Source: G963678445 sp963678445
GTDB taxonomy: Bacteria; Hydrogenedentota; Hydrogenedentia; Hydrogenedentales; G963678445
DNA: 64,000 nt
Assembly: GCA_963678445.1 (NCBI GenBank)
Contig: OY782877.1
Coordinates: 3,906,001 to 3,970,000, forward strand
Reading direction: 5' to 3'
Shown: piece by piece, positions 8,549 to 17,070 of the stretch
How positions within the stretch are numbered: the stretch's first letter is position 1
Layout: each line of letters opens with the position of its first letter
Position numbers and translations under genes: made by a program
The notes under the pieces: model-generated
Seen by the model: the letters and a program-made list of their open reading frames with translations, nothing else
Database searches by the model: none
What the model was told of the DNA's origin: nothing

Positions 8549-10393
8549 CTAGCAGATTTTTTCAAGATACACCGCAGTTTTTCCTTTGAAATGTGCCGAG
8601 GCAATGGCTGCAGGAGAAAGGTGGGCCGTTTCGTCAGGACTTAATCCGGCAATACGGCCATGGACACTACGTAGGCCGCCGAACCACCAGCGACGGTCGC
8701 ATACGTAGACTAAATCGCCAACTTCTGCATTCATCCGCGTTAAAGCGGATTGCGGGGCCAATACATCGTCATACGCCGTGAGCGTCGTGTCTTCGACCGC
8801 ATCCAGATGGGCATTGCGTCCTATGCGACGATTCGGTTCCGCACCCTTGAAAATCCGCATTGCCTCAAATTGTGTGCCATTGACCAAACCAAGCAGCTTC
8901 TCCTGCGGTTGGGGTGGGGTCAGAAAAGCGGTAATAGTTCCCAGTGCTCCGCTGGCGCATAAACCAAACAGCGCCCGTGTGAATTTGTAGCTGTCTGGTC
9001 CCATGCCAAAGGAGAAGGGTTTGAGCATATATCCGTCAAAGGGTGCGAACATAGAAAGAAAAACCAGCGTGCCGCCGCCAATCATGGCGACCATGGCTGC
9101 CGGTTTGTTAAAGCGTTTCCACATCACCCCCATAAAAATTGCGACAACGATAGGGGGGGTAACGGCCGCGGTAAACATACCGTGCGCACTGTAAATACTA
9201 CCTGAACTAAATAAAGGAACCAAGGAAAGGCCTAACGCTGCGGTGGATAGACTAGCGATACGTGCTACCAGAAGGTAGTGTTTGTCATTGGCCTCTTTTT
9301 TGAAATAGGGTTTATATACATCGTTGACAAAAATGGCGCTGACGGCATTGATCAGGGTGTCAGCGGTACTCATGAGCGCCGCCATCAGTGCGGCAAGCAC
9401 GAAACCAAATACGCCGGGTGTACACAAAAATTCGGCGGCGCGTACAAAGGCGTCCGAAGGTGGCAAGGTGCTTTCCAATTCGCCGCTGTTTACCAACGCA
9501 CGGGCAACCCAACCGCCACTACTTACCGTGATCGCGGCAATCGGCGCTAAAACAAGCACCCAGCATACCGCCATTTTCCGAGCATCCTTCACACTGCGCA
9601 AGGCTAGGAAGCGCATGATCATGCCCTGGTTCATTAATACGAATGCGCCCGTATTGGCCAGGCCATCCTGCACATAAATGCCGATAAAACTGAATTTGTC
9701 CGGGTGATTGAATTCCGAAAAGATAAAGCGATGACTACGCGGCAACAATTCCCAGAAATTAATGAACCCACCTACATGCGCGACACCAGCGAAAAAAATG
9801 GCCAACCCCACAACAAGCAGGATAATGCCCTGCACTAAATCCGTCATGATGACCGAGGTTTGTCCTCCCGCAAAGACGTACAGAGTTACCAGTACACAGG
9901 CTACAGCAGCGCCTAGAAATACAGGCCAACCCAGCAAAGGAGCCATCGCCTGGCCCAGTGTCAGCAAATTGATGCCTACGTAACCTATCAGGTAGATAAG
10001 GATAAAGGCGGTTGCTGTTGTACGCGCTGCTGAGCCGAAACGCCGCTCAAAGTATTCTGGAACGGATTGGATACGCTGGTAATAGATGATCGGCAGCCAT
10101 ACCAGGATCAAGATAGGCATCCAGTACCAGTCATTCAAATAGGACTGCGTGCTGCTGATACCGTATTCAAAACCCACACGACTGTATTTGATGAAACTAT
10201 AACTGCCTACCGTGGTGGCTATACTCGAAAAAGCAATCAGCCACCAGGCGAAACGCTGTCCACCAAAGAAGAAATCTTTAGTAGAGCCCGCATACTTTCC
10301 AAAGTACAAACCAAATCCTACTACGGCGAAAAAATAAAGCGCCATGACGGCGTAGTCAATGGGAGAACCTAACTGAAAGTCAAAGTTAATCAC
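8549..10393 (-). CDS. Sodium:solute symporter (SSS family) with C-terminal extension
   Basis: 614 aa inner-membrane transporter with about 13 predicted helices. SSS hallmarks are GGQR near the start, the TVGSYSF segment in helix 2, and a helix with ALMSTADTLINAVSAIFVNDVYKP matching the A-x-x-S-T-x-D-S Na+-site region. The substrate cannot be named from sequence. After the last helix (about residue 510) there is a soluble tail of about 100 residues with GDLVYVCDRRWWFGGL, which is absent from classical SSS members. The start is GTG 10393 with a GGGAGG ribosome site; it overlaps the stop of the preceding small gene as GTGA, so translation is coupled. Confidence 0.9.
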   Translation of the reverse strand: MINFDFQLGSPIDYAVMALYFFAVVGFGLYFGKYAGSTKDFFFGGQRFAWWLIAFSSIATTVGSYSFIKYSRVGFEYGISSTQSYLNDWYWMPILILVWLPIIYYQRIQSVPEYFERRFGSAARTTATAFILIYLIGYVGINLLTLGQAMAPLLGWPVFLGAAVACVLVTLYVFAGGQTSVIMTDLVQGIILLVVGLAIFFAGVAHVGGFINFWELLPRSHRFIFSEFNHPDKFSFIGIYVQDGLANTGAFVLMNQGMIMRFLALRSVKDARKMAVCWVLVLAPIAAITVSSGGWVARALVNSGELESTLPPSDAFVRAAEFLCTPGVFGFVLAALMAALMSTADTLINAVSAIFVNDVYKPYFKKEANDKHYLLVARIASLSTAALGLSLVPLFSSGSIYSAHGMFTAAVTPPIVVAIFMGVMWKRFNKPAAMVAMIGGGTLVFLSMFAPFDGYMLKPFSFGMGPDSYKFTRALFGLCASGALGTITAFLTPPQPQEKLLGLVNGTQFEAMRIFKGAEPNRRIGRNAHLDAVEDTTLTAYDDVLAPQSALTRMNAEVGDLVYVCDRRWWFGGLRSVHGRIAGLSPDETAHLSPAAIASAHFKGKTAVYLEKIC

Positions 10394-10623
10394 TGCACGC
10401 CTCCCATGTCACTGCCTACGTAGGGGAGCCAGAATGTAAAGAGGCAAAATAGGATGAGTAGCCCCAGAAAACCTACAATGATTATCCCGATAGTACGTCG
10501 ATCATCCCGATTGTGCATATCCAGATATCCACTCCTGTAACCAGTCCAAATGCCGATAAAGCACAACACTGCACCTACACCGGATTGGCAAAGAATAGGC
10601 CATACCCGCGCCATGTCTACCAT
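10390..10623 (-). CDS. Small two-helix membrane partner of the symporter
   Basis: 77 aa from ATG 10623 (GGAG site 7 bp upstream; a longer frame to 10686 lacks this). Two hydrophobic helices flank a charged loop (MHNRDDRR). It overlaps the symporter start by 4 bp, so it is very likely a small accessory subunit of that transporter, comparable in arrangement to small membrane proteins that precede other SSS genes. The family was not identified. Confidence 0.7.
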   Translation of the reverse strand: MVDMARVWPILCQSGVGAVLCFIGIWTGYRSGYLDMHNRDDRRTIGIIIVGFLGLLILFCLFTFWLPYVGSDMGGVQ

Positions 10624-10838
10624 GAATAGTCTCCAAAGTGATGAGCCAAGAGCTTTAGTTATTGCTGTCCCTGCTGGGTGCGGCAAAAAAGTGTTTTTAT
10701 AGCGAATTTCCCAACATTACGCCACGAAAGCTGTCCAGCGGACGCATTAGCATTTCAGAAGCGGGGGGTAAAATACAAATCTTGTATCACAATCGGCAAA
10801 ACTATGGAGTGCGAATTTTGTCTGTGCTTTTCTGTATT

Positions 10839-10940
10839 CGTGACCAAAATTTCAAGAAGTTGTTATAAAAAACGAAATTTTTGTTGTGGTCGGGGATGGT
10901 AAGGGCTATACCTCTTGTTTGCGGTCGCTGGACCGTTTTA
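10839..10940 (-). repeat. Dispersed repeat, minus orientation, abutting rpoN stop
   Basis: Read on the minus strand it starts TAAAACGGTCCAGCGACCGC, continues with GGTATAGCCCTTACC and CCCGACCACAACAAAAATTTCG, and ends near GGTCAC. The first three bases are the rpoN stop codon. The 10624-10937 gap contains no supported gene besides this element. Confidence 0.8.
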
Positions 10941-12359
10941 GTATTCTTTTCGTAAAGAGGTCTTGAGAATTCCCATCGCTTCGCGGTATTTGGTCACAGT
11001 ACGGCGAGCGATGGTGGTGCCCTGTTCTTTTATCATATCCGCGATTTTTTGATCGCTTAGCGGTTTACGTTTGTCTTCCTCATCAATGATTTTTTTGACC
11101 AGTGCCTGGATGCTTTTTGCGGATTGGGTATCTCCATTGCTGCTGTTCAAGCCGGGGGAGAAAAAGTATTTCAGTTCAAACAGCCCTTGCGGGGTTTGCA
11201 TGTATTTGCCACGTGTGGTCCGGGCAACGGTGGATTCATGCACCCCGATCACGTCGGCAATGTCTTGTAACGTTAATGGTCTGATATGTTCGATACCCTT
11301 TTCGAAGAATTCCTGTTGCACATCAACGATAGCCTGCGCCACCTTCAAAATGGTTTGTTGACGTTGGGTGATGTTACGTGTCAACCATTGTGCCGCTTCC
11401 ATTTTTTGGCGCAGATACTGTTTTTCTTCAGTCGAAGTGGCCTGGGGGCGCACGGATTTGTGGTAGGCGCGGTTAATTTCCAGCTGTGGACTCCGCTCCG
11501 ACATCAGACGCACCGTGTAGACGTCATCATTTTTTTCTACTACGACTTCCGGCGTGATGTATTGGGGCGGGCTTGATGTGTATTCGTGGCCGGGGAATGG
11601 GTTGAGGGTAGCCAGCAGTTTTTTGAGTTCTTCAACTTCAGCGGGTTTGATGCGCATTGCCTTGGCGATTTTGGGGATTTGGCGATGCATTAAATCTTCC
11701 AAATGGTCCCGCACCAGAGTTTTGAGCGCCTCATTCTTCGGGAATTCCGCCTGAATCTGGAGCAAGAGACACTCCTGCGTGTTTTGTGCCCCTACCCCAA
11801 CCGGGTCGAAGGTTTGCAATAGACGCAGGATGCGCCATACATCCTCTTCGGATACCGTCAATTCCTCAGCAATATCATCTACATCACCTGTGAAATAGCC
11901 TCGTTCATCAATATCGCCGATGATAATGCGTTCACCAATCGCATAATCCGCTTCCGTCTCCGTAGCCAGATGCATTTGCGTTAATAAATGCGCCCGCAAC
12001 GATTCAGATTGCGTGATCGAGTCCTCATAATACTTTTGTCGCTCATACAAATCAGTATTGCGACTTAAATCCTGTCCCTCTTTATGGCGTAAATCCCATT
12101 TATCCGCATAGGCATCCAGATCGCAGTTTTCTTCAAATGCCGCATTGTCATCCTGAGTTGTACTTTCCGCTTTTTCGGCAGGCAACTCTTCCTTCGGCAT
12201 GACCTGATCCAGAAAGGGATTGTTTTCCAATTCCTGTTGCACATACTGATCGAGTTCTACACTGGATAATTGCAGGATATGCAGAGCTTGCTGCATTTTC
12301 TGGGTGAGTACCAGTTGCTGTGTCTGTCGCTGTGTCTGTCGATGTTCCATCTGCATCAT
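10938..12359 (-). CDS. rpoN: RNA polymerase sigma-54 factor
   Basis: 473 aa from ATG 12359 (AGGAGA site 9 bp upstream; the longer frame to 12443 overlaps the promoter). Region I is the Gln-rich activator-interacting segment with QLVLTQKMQQALHILQLSS. An acidic region II, the core-binding domain and the DNA-binding domain follow. The RpoN box ARRTVTKYRE is present at the C-terminus and recognises the -24 element. It directs transcription that needs AAA+ enhancer-binding proteins; none of those is encoded in this window. A perfect sigma-70 promoter lies upstream. The stop codon is supplied by a dispersed repeat. Confidence 0.97.
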   Translation of the reverse strand: MMQMEHRQTQRQTQQLVLTQKMQQALHILQLSSVELDQYVQQELENNPFLDQVMPKEELPAEKAESTTQDDNAAFEENCDLDAYADKWDLRHKEGQDLSRNTDLYERQKYYEDSITQSESLRAHLLTQMHLATETEADYAIGERIIIGDIDERGYFTGDVDDIAEELTVSEEDVWRILRLLQTFDPVGVGAQNTQECLLLQIQAEFPKNEALKTLVRDHLEDLMHRQIPKIAKAMRIKPAEVEELKKLLATLNPFPGHEYTSSPPQYITPEVVVEKNDDVYTVRLMSERSPQLEINRAYHKSVRPQATSTEEKQYLRQKMEAAQWLTRNITQRQQTILKVAQAIVDVQQEFFEKGIEHIRPLTLQDIADVIGVHESTVARTTRGKYMQTPQGLFELKYFFSPGLNSSNGDTQSAKSIQALVKKIIDEEDKRKPLSDQKIADMIKEQGTTIARRTVTKYREAMGILKTSLRKEY

Positions 12360-12429
12360 GGCACATACTCTCCTTTCCACGGGTACCGTATAATATACCC
12401 GAAAATGTACTGCTAGCAGGAGCCATGCC

Positions 12430-12459
12430 ATTATAGAGTTCAACGGGAAATTTTGTCAA
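12430..12459 (-). promoter_or_regulatory. Consensus sigma-70 promoter of rpoN
   Basis: The minus strand reads TTGACA, an 18-bp spacer, TATAAT. Both hexamers match the consensus exactly. Predicted start of transcription is near 12423, giving a leader of about 65 nt. The -35 hexamer directly abuts the -35 of the divergent promoter. Confidence 0.75.
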
Positions 12460-12488
12460 TTGATACGCCATTATTAAGCTGATATACT
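12460..12488 (+). promoter_or_regulatory. Sigma-70-like promoter of the metallo-hydrolase operon
   Basis: TTGATA, a 17-bp spacer, TATACT, each with one mismatch to consensus. It lies 30 bp upstream of the TTG start and back-to-back with the rpoN promoter, with no bases between the two -35 hexamers. Confidence 0.65.
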
Positions 12489-12517
12489 GCCCCCGTAAGC
12501 GTAAACAGGGGGAATTC

Positions 12518-13309
12518 TTGCAAGGGAAATGGGAGTTGCTACGATTTAGTCTTTTAGGTAGTGGCAGTAGTGGCAACGCTACGCTGCTCATCTCGCAACA
12601 GGCGAAGATTCTGATAGATTGCGGGTTCAGTTTTGTTCAGTTACAGCGACGGGTAGCGCAGGTTGGGGAAACCCTCTCTGATTTGAAGGCCGTTTTTGTA
12701 ACGCACGAACACGGCGATCACGTCAATGGGCTGGGCGTGTTGAGCCGCAAGTTGGGGGTGCCGGTGTATATGACAGAAGGCACACGCGACGCTTTGTCGC
12801 CTCGATTGGGCGCTATAGCGCCGATATGTTGTTTTGAGGCGGGGGAGACCATTGTGCTGGATGATATACAGGTCAATAGCTTTAGTATTTCACACGACGC
12901 CGCAGATCCGGTGAGTTATACCGTAACGTCTGCAGGAGCGAAAATAGGTTTTGCCACCGACTTAGGCCATCCTTCACAACTGGTGCGTTCGCGGTTGGCG
13001 CATTCTCATGCATTGATTCTGGAAGCCAATTACTGTCCCGACATGTTGCGCAAGGGGCAATACCCCCCAAAAATACAACAGCGGATACGCAGTCGCATGG
13101 GCCACCTTTCGAATCAGGAAACGGTTTCTCTACTCAGTGACTTGCTGCACGATGAGTTGCGCCAGGTGGTTTTGTTTCACATCAGCGAAAACAACAATTG
13201 CCACGATTTAGTGCACCGTCTGGCCGCACCTGTCGTGGCCCAGCACACCGCACAACTGCATTTGGCGCAGCAGGATGAACCTACGCCTTTGTTTGAGGTG
13301 GGGCCATGA
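12518..13309 (+). CDS. YycJ/WalJ-like MBL-fold metallo-hydrolase
   Basis: 263 aa cytoplasmic metallo-beta-lactamase-fold enzyme. The N-terminal SLLGSGSSGN and the metal motif THEHGDH (His63-His68), followed by NYCP and a late HIS motif, are the pattern of the YycJ/WalJ group, putative double-strand nucleases or phosphodiesterases. The start is TTG 12518 with an AGGGGG site; no in-frame ATG fits better. It is the first gene of a coupled trio, overlapping the next gene as ATGA. It is driven by the promoter at 12460-12488, divergent from rpoN. Confidence 0.85.
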   Translation: MQGKWELLRFSLLGSGSSGNATLLISQQAKILIDCGFSFVQLQRRVAQVGETLSDLKAVFVTHEHGDHVNGLGVLSRKLGVPVYMTEGTRDALSPRLGAIAPICCFEAGETIVLDDIQVNSFSISHDAADPVSYTVTSAGAKIGFATDLGHPSQLVRSRLAHSHALILEANYCPDMLRKGQYPPKIQQRIRSRMGHLSNQETVSLLSDLLHDELRQVVLFHISENNNCHDLVHRLAAPVVAQHTAQLHLAQQDEPTPLFEVGP

Positions 13310-14556
13310 CGCCATTAGCCTTTTTACGAACGCCTCAAGTAACGGCGTTATTGGAACGTGCATCAAGGTGTGCTGGAGCGCCTATCGGTGTGCATCATGT
13401 GGAGCGCAACCAGGAAGGTCCCCCTATTATCCATGTGGGTGCATGTGCCGCCTGCCAATACGTGGCCGAGCAATCTGGAGGGAAGCAGGCCTGTCGTTAT
13501 GCACGTATGCCGGCATCCGGCATGGCGTTGCGACAGCAACGCGCCATACCCTTCCTCTGTCATATGGGCTTTGCCTGCATCGCCGTCCCACTCTTTCCCG
13601 AGGCGTCCTTTGTGGCCACAGTAGGTCCCTACTGTCCTGCGTCCGACGCAGCCTCACTGCCTGTGGACGCTTTGCATGGTCTGGAAATGCTCACAGGAAA
13701 CTCAGTGAGCACCCTGCCCGTATCTCTGGAAGACATCCATCTGGCTCCGCCCGACGCTCTGCCTGAAATTGTAGCTTGGATGCAGCAGGATTTCATCCAG
13801 TTGTGGCATGCGGAAAATCAGTCCCAACAACCAAAATCGGATGCTTCTGCAACGATGTCGGAGGCAGAGGAAAAAGTTGCCACCACACGCGCAACCTCTC
13901 CGCGTCGTACCGATGCGGGGACGGCAGAAGCCATTGCACTGACGTTGGTGGGGGGCGATCAACCTCAGGCGCGCAAGTATTTCGCGGGAGCCTTGGCGGA
14001 GTATGAAGAAAATCGTGTTCCGATAGCGCGACAGCGAGCGCGGGTTATTGCTATAGTGGGCGGGGTCCTCGAAGCCGCCGAACGGGCTGGTATGGCGTGC
14101 GAAGCACTTTGGCAGAGCCTGCCGCAATGGACTGATTCCTTGCTTTCCTGCCAGACCACAGACGAATTGCTGCGTGCCTCGATGCGTATTCTGGGCATAT
14201 TGCGTCGTCGCGCTGCTCCGCAGGAAGTACAGGCGGGCTATTCCGCGCTCAATACCTTGATTCAATCCCGGCTGGATCAATCCATCCAGTTGGAATCCGT
14301 AGCCGCACAGCTGGGTGAGACGCCCTCCGCGCTCAGTCATCGCTTGCAACGCAAGTTCGGCATGAGTTTTTCCGAATACGTTGGGCGCATGCGGGTGGAA
14401 AAGGCGAAGGAACTATTGCGTCAGGGACGGTATACGGCAAGCGAGGTCGCGCAGCAGGTGGGTATACGCGATCAGAGTAACTTTAGTAAATTGTTCAAGC
14501 GACATGAAGGGATAAGTCCCTCGCTTTACCAAAAACAATACGGTGGAAAGACATGA
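13306..14556 (+). CDS. AraC-family regulator with PocR-type sensor domain
   Basis: 416 aa. Residues about 10-165 look like a PocR ligand-binding domain: a Cys-rich segment GACAAC, ACRYAR and LCHMGFACIAVPL resembles the PocR/redox-ligand fold. A linker and helical region follow. The C-terminal 100 residues are an AraC HTH (ESVAAQLGETPSALSHRL, then RVEKAKELLRQG and SEVAQQVGIRDQSNFSKLFKR). It probably senses a small molecule and activates transcription; the target is unknown. It overlaps its neighbours on both sides by 4 bp (ATGA). Confidence 0.88.
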   Translation: MTPLAFLRTPQVTALLERASRCAGAPIGVHHVERNQEGPPIIHVGACAACQYVAEQSGGKQACRYARMPASGMALRQQRAIPFLCHMGFACIAVPLFPEASFVATVGPYCPASDAASLPVDALHGLEMLTGNSVSTLPVSLEDIHLAPPDALPEIVAWMQQDFIQLWHAENQSQQPKSDASATMSEAEEKVATTRATSPRRTDAGTAEAIALTLVGGDQPQARKYFAGALAEYEENRVPIARQRARVIAIVGGVLEAAERAGMACEALWQSLPQWTDSLLSCQTTDELLRASMRILGILRRRAAPQEVQAGYSALNTLIQSRLDQSIQLESVAAQLGETPSALSHRLQRKFGMSFSEYVGRMRVEKAKELLRQGRYTASEVAQQVGIRDQSNFSKLFKRHEGISPSLYQKQYGGKT

Positions 14557-14723
14557 AGAAAAGCGAAAACACAATGTTGACGCGCCTACAACAATGGTGG
14601 CTACGTATGCGCTGCCCCACAGAGTTTCTCTGCGACAACTGTAAATATGACCATCCCTCCGCCTGCGCGCGTCCCCAACGCCCAAACGCGATCAAATGTC
14701 CGGATTACCGTCCGCGCACCTGA
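14553..14723 (+). CDS. 56-aa Cys-rich small protein, coupled to the AraC regulator
   Basis: The ATG overlaps the regulator stop as ATGA, so it is translationally coupled. The 56 residues contain five cysteines: one near residue 21, then C27-x2-C30, C38 and C49, with the pattern CDNCKYDHPSAC followed later by KCPDYRP. The N-terminal third is basic with two Trp. This looks like a small zinc- or Fe-binding knuckle. No family is recognised. It is shorter than common ORF cut-offs and easily missed. Confidence 0.65.
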   Translation: MKKSENTMLTRLQQWWLRMRCPTEFLCDNCKYDHPSACARPQRPNAIKCPDYRPRT

Positions 14724-14835
14724 GATAGGGTTTTCGGCGTAATGATGAAACTGTAGGCAAGGTTTTAAGGTCTTATCGGAGAAGATAACCAGAAGCGATT
14801 GTTTTGCTTGAAAGATAGCAGGATATATCTCATAC

Positions 14836-14954
14836 TAAAGCGGTCCAGCGACCGCAAGCAAGGGGTATGGTCCTTGGCATCCCTGATTACAGCAAAAAAT
14901 TCGTTATTTTTTATGACAACTCTATGACAACTCTTGGAATTTAAGTCACTAAAA
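14836..14954 (+). repeat. Dispersed repeat, plus orientation
   Basis: TAAAGCGGTCCAGCGACCGC, AAGGGGTATGGTCCTTGGC, ATCCCTGATTACAGC, TTTTTTATGACAACTC, ending TTTAAGTCACTAAA. A short internal duplication of TATGACAACTCT makes it about 13 bp longer than the standard unit. It occupies most of the gap between 14724 and 15059. Confidence 0.85.
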
Positions 14955-15059
14955 CTTCGTCTAAATCGAGATTAAGAAGGAAATGCGTGGCCAGTTGGCT
15001 GGTTGCGTTATACATTTACAGATACGCGAAAGCGGGTACAAAATGGAAGGAGAGAATAC

Positions 15060-16979
15060 ATGCGTAAATTGGGTTGGTGGAAAGTTTGTAAGGTCCTGCT
15101 GCCAGCATTAGTTTTGATGTTGGGTTTGTTGTTGGTGGGTTGTGGGGGGGGCGAAGAAGAAGTAACGCAGCCTGCACCGGCTGCGGCTCCGGCAGCGGAG
15201 CAGACGTCGGCAGCACCGGAAGCAGCAGCCCCGAAAGCGGTTGACGCGCCAGTGGAACCTGTGGCGGTTAAAGAAGCGCCGACGGCACCGGCAACACCGG
15301 TGACGGATGGGCCCTTAACCCTGGATGTGTTGCAGTGGACGCCTGCACAGGCGCAGGTCGCATTTGCCATGCCGCCGGTCAATGGCACGATTGCGAAACT
15401 GCTGACGCTGGATGAGCGTATTGAAGCGGTGGATCTGGCGGGTGAATTGGACAAGATCGTTGCTGACTTGGCAGAAGATGCTGATGTTGAAGAGGCAAAA
15501 ACGCTGAATGATATCGCGGTTGCCAAAGGAGTCAATCTGGATGCGCCATTAGCGCTCTTCCTGGATTTTGCGCCGGCCATGCAGAGTGCGCTGGACGCTG
15601 CGGAAGCGGTTAAGACAGCCGAAGCGAAAAAGGAAGCTACTGAGGAAACAGCCGAAGAGGGTGCTGCCGAAGCGACTGCTGAGAAAACGGAAGAAGCAGA
15701 AGCGGTCTCCGAGATGCCTGAAATTGATATGGATGATGTCGATGCCCCGGCTTTCGCAGTGGTTTTCGGAGTGACTGATGCCGCGAAAGCGGAAGCGGCC
15801 CTGAAAGAAATTATCGCCACGAATGAAGATCTCAATAGCAAAGCGGCAGATTCGGTGACCGTAGGTGAGATTACGATTCAGGTCTATGATACCTATGGCT
15901 ACTTCCTGGCGAATGATAAGCTGACGCTGGGTTCCCTGGAGCTGGTCAAAGGCGTAGCCGAACGGGTCGCAGCACCGGTGCAGTTCCGCTATGGGACCCC
16001 CGAATGCCCTGCAACCGCCAAGGATGAAGCCGTTATGCTTGCCTTTGGCGAGCGCGCAATGCCGCTGCTCAAACAAGTACTTCCTTTGCTCGAAATGGAT
16101 GAAGGCGCTTCGGCCTTTATGCAAGCAAAAGTGGCCTCTTTGGAGACCATGTTCGACAGTGCTGATGAAGAAGATCCGCTGGTGTTGACCTTGTCATGGA
16201 AAGACAATGTAATCGAGCTGAAATCCCGCCTGGATACGGCCAAGCATCCCAAAGTGCTTGAAAGCACCGGCGAAGCGCTGCCCTTGGAACTGGCGCAATT
16301 ACTGCCAGAAAGCACCTTGGCTTTCTTGAGTCTGCGTTTGACCGACGAGTACAAGAAACAATTGACCGATGTCTACATGGAAGCCGTGCCTGCGGATATG
16401 AAAGCTAATCCGGGGTTTGCCCAAGGGATGACGATGGCCAAACAGGTGCTGACCATGTTGGGCAAAGAAATCACTTTAGGGCTCAGTGCCACAGAACAAG
16501 GGCTTCCGGGGATTTCTTTGCTGGTTGACCTTGCCAACCCTGAACCCACTAAGGGGCTGTTGCAGATGCTGGTGCCTACCATGCCGGGCGAAACCTATAA
16601 CGAAGTGGAAATCAGCAGTATTGCTGCACCCATTCCCGTTGCGTTGTCGCTGGCCTTTGTTGGTAACAGCGTGATGATCGGCACGAATGTAGACATGATG
16701 AAAGGTATGATCGACAAGATTAAGGCGGGTGAGAAATCGAAGCTCTTTGCGTCGTTGACGCCGCCGCTCGATCCTGCCGTACCGCGGTACAGCGCCTTCC
16801 TGTTGAATACGAAGCTGTTCAGCGACGTTCTCGTACCCCTCGCTACCATGTTTGGAGGCCTCCCCGAAGATGCACAGCCGGTAATCGAGCAAGTAACAGG
16901 GGTTTTGGATCAGGTGCGTACAGTGTCCGAAATGGATGGGGACTGGCAGACTGCAAAAGTTAGTCTGTATTTGAAATAG
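15060..16979 (+). CDS. Large Ala/Glu-rich lipoprotein, unknown
   Basis: 639 aa from ATG 15060 (GGAGAG site 6-7 bp upstream). Signal peptide with lipobox LVGC (Cys28) is followed by a Gly and acidic stretch and a Pro/Ala-rich linker of about 60 residues. The rest is a soluble alpha/beta domain with repeated motifs such as PLALFLDFAP, FAVVFGVTD, STLAFLSLRLTDE and IPVALSLAFVGNSV. These suggest duplicated beta-strand modules like those of DUF3352-type exported proteins, but I do not claim a family. An acidic insertion of about 45 residues (AEATAEKTEEAEA region) is low complexity. Probably outer-membrane-anchored and periplasmic. It is monocistronic, with a strong terminator. Confidence 0.8.
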   Translation: MRKLGWWKVCKVLLPALVLMLGLLLVGCGGGEEEVTQPAPAAAPAAEQTSAAPEAAAPKAVDAPVEPVAVKEAPTAPATPVTDGPLTLDVLQWTPAQAQVAFAMPPVNGTIAKLLTLDERIEAVDLAGELDKIVADLAEDADVEEAKTLNDIAVAKGVNLDAPLALFLDFAPAMQSALDAAEAVKTAEAKKEATEETAEEGAAEATAEKTEEAEAVSEMPEIDMDDVDAPAFAVVFGVTDAAKAEAALKEIIATNEDLNSKAADSVTVGEITIQVYDTYGYFLANDKLTLGSLELVKGVAERVAAPVQFRYGTPECPATAKDEAVMLAFGERAMPLLKQVLPLLEMDEGASAFMQAKVASLETMFDSADEEDPLVLTLSWKDNVIELKSRLDTAKHPKVLESTGEALPLELAQLLPESTLAFLSLRLTDEYKKQLTDVYMEAVPADMKANPGFAQGMTMAKQVLTMLGKEITLGLSATEQGLPGISLLVDLANPEPTKGLLQMLVPTMPGETYNEVEISSIAAPIPVALSLAFVGNSVMIGTNVDMMKGMIDKIKAGEKSKLFASLTPPLDPAVPRYSAFLLNTKLFSDVLVPLATMFGGLPEDAQPVIEQVTGVLDQVRTVSEMDGDWQTAKVSLYLK

Positions 16980-17003
16980 CCCTCACATTCCTTTAGCATA
17001 AAA

Positions 17004-17038
17004 AAACAGGCCAGCAACATTGCGTTGCTGGCCTGTTT
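17004..17038. terminator. Bidirectional intrinsic terminator
   Basis: AACAGGCCAGCAAC / GTTGCTGGCCTGTT stem with a 5-nt loop, flanked by AAAAAA on the left and TTTGTTTG on the right. It serves the lipoprotein gene on plus and the histone-like gene on minus. Confidence 0.9.
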
Positions 17039-17070
17039 GTTTGTAATGCTATAGGCTATGTGGGCGCTCT

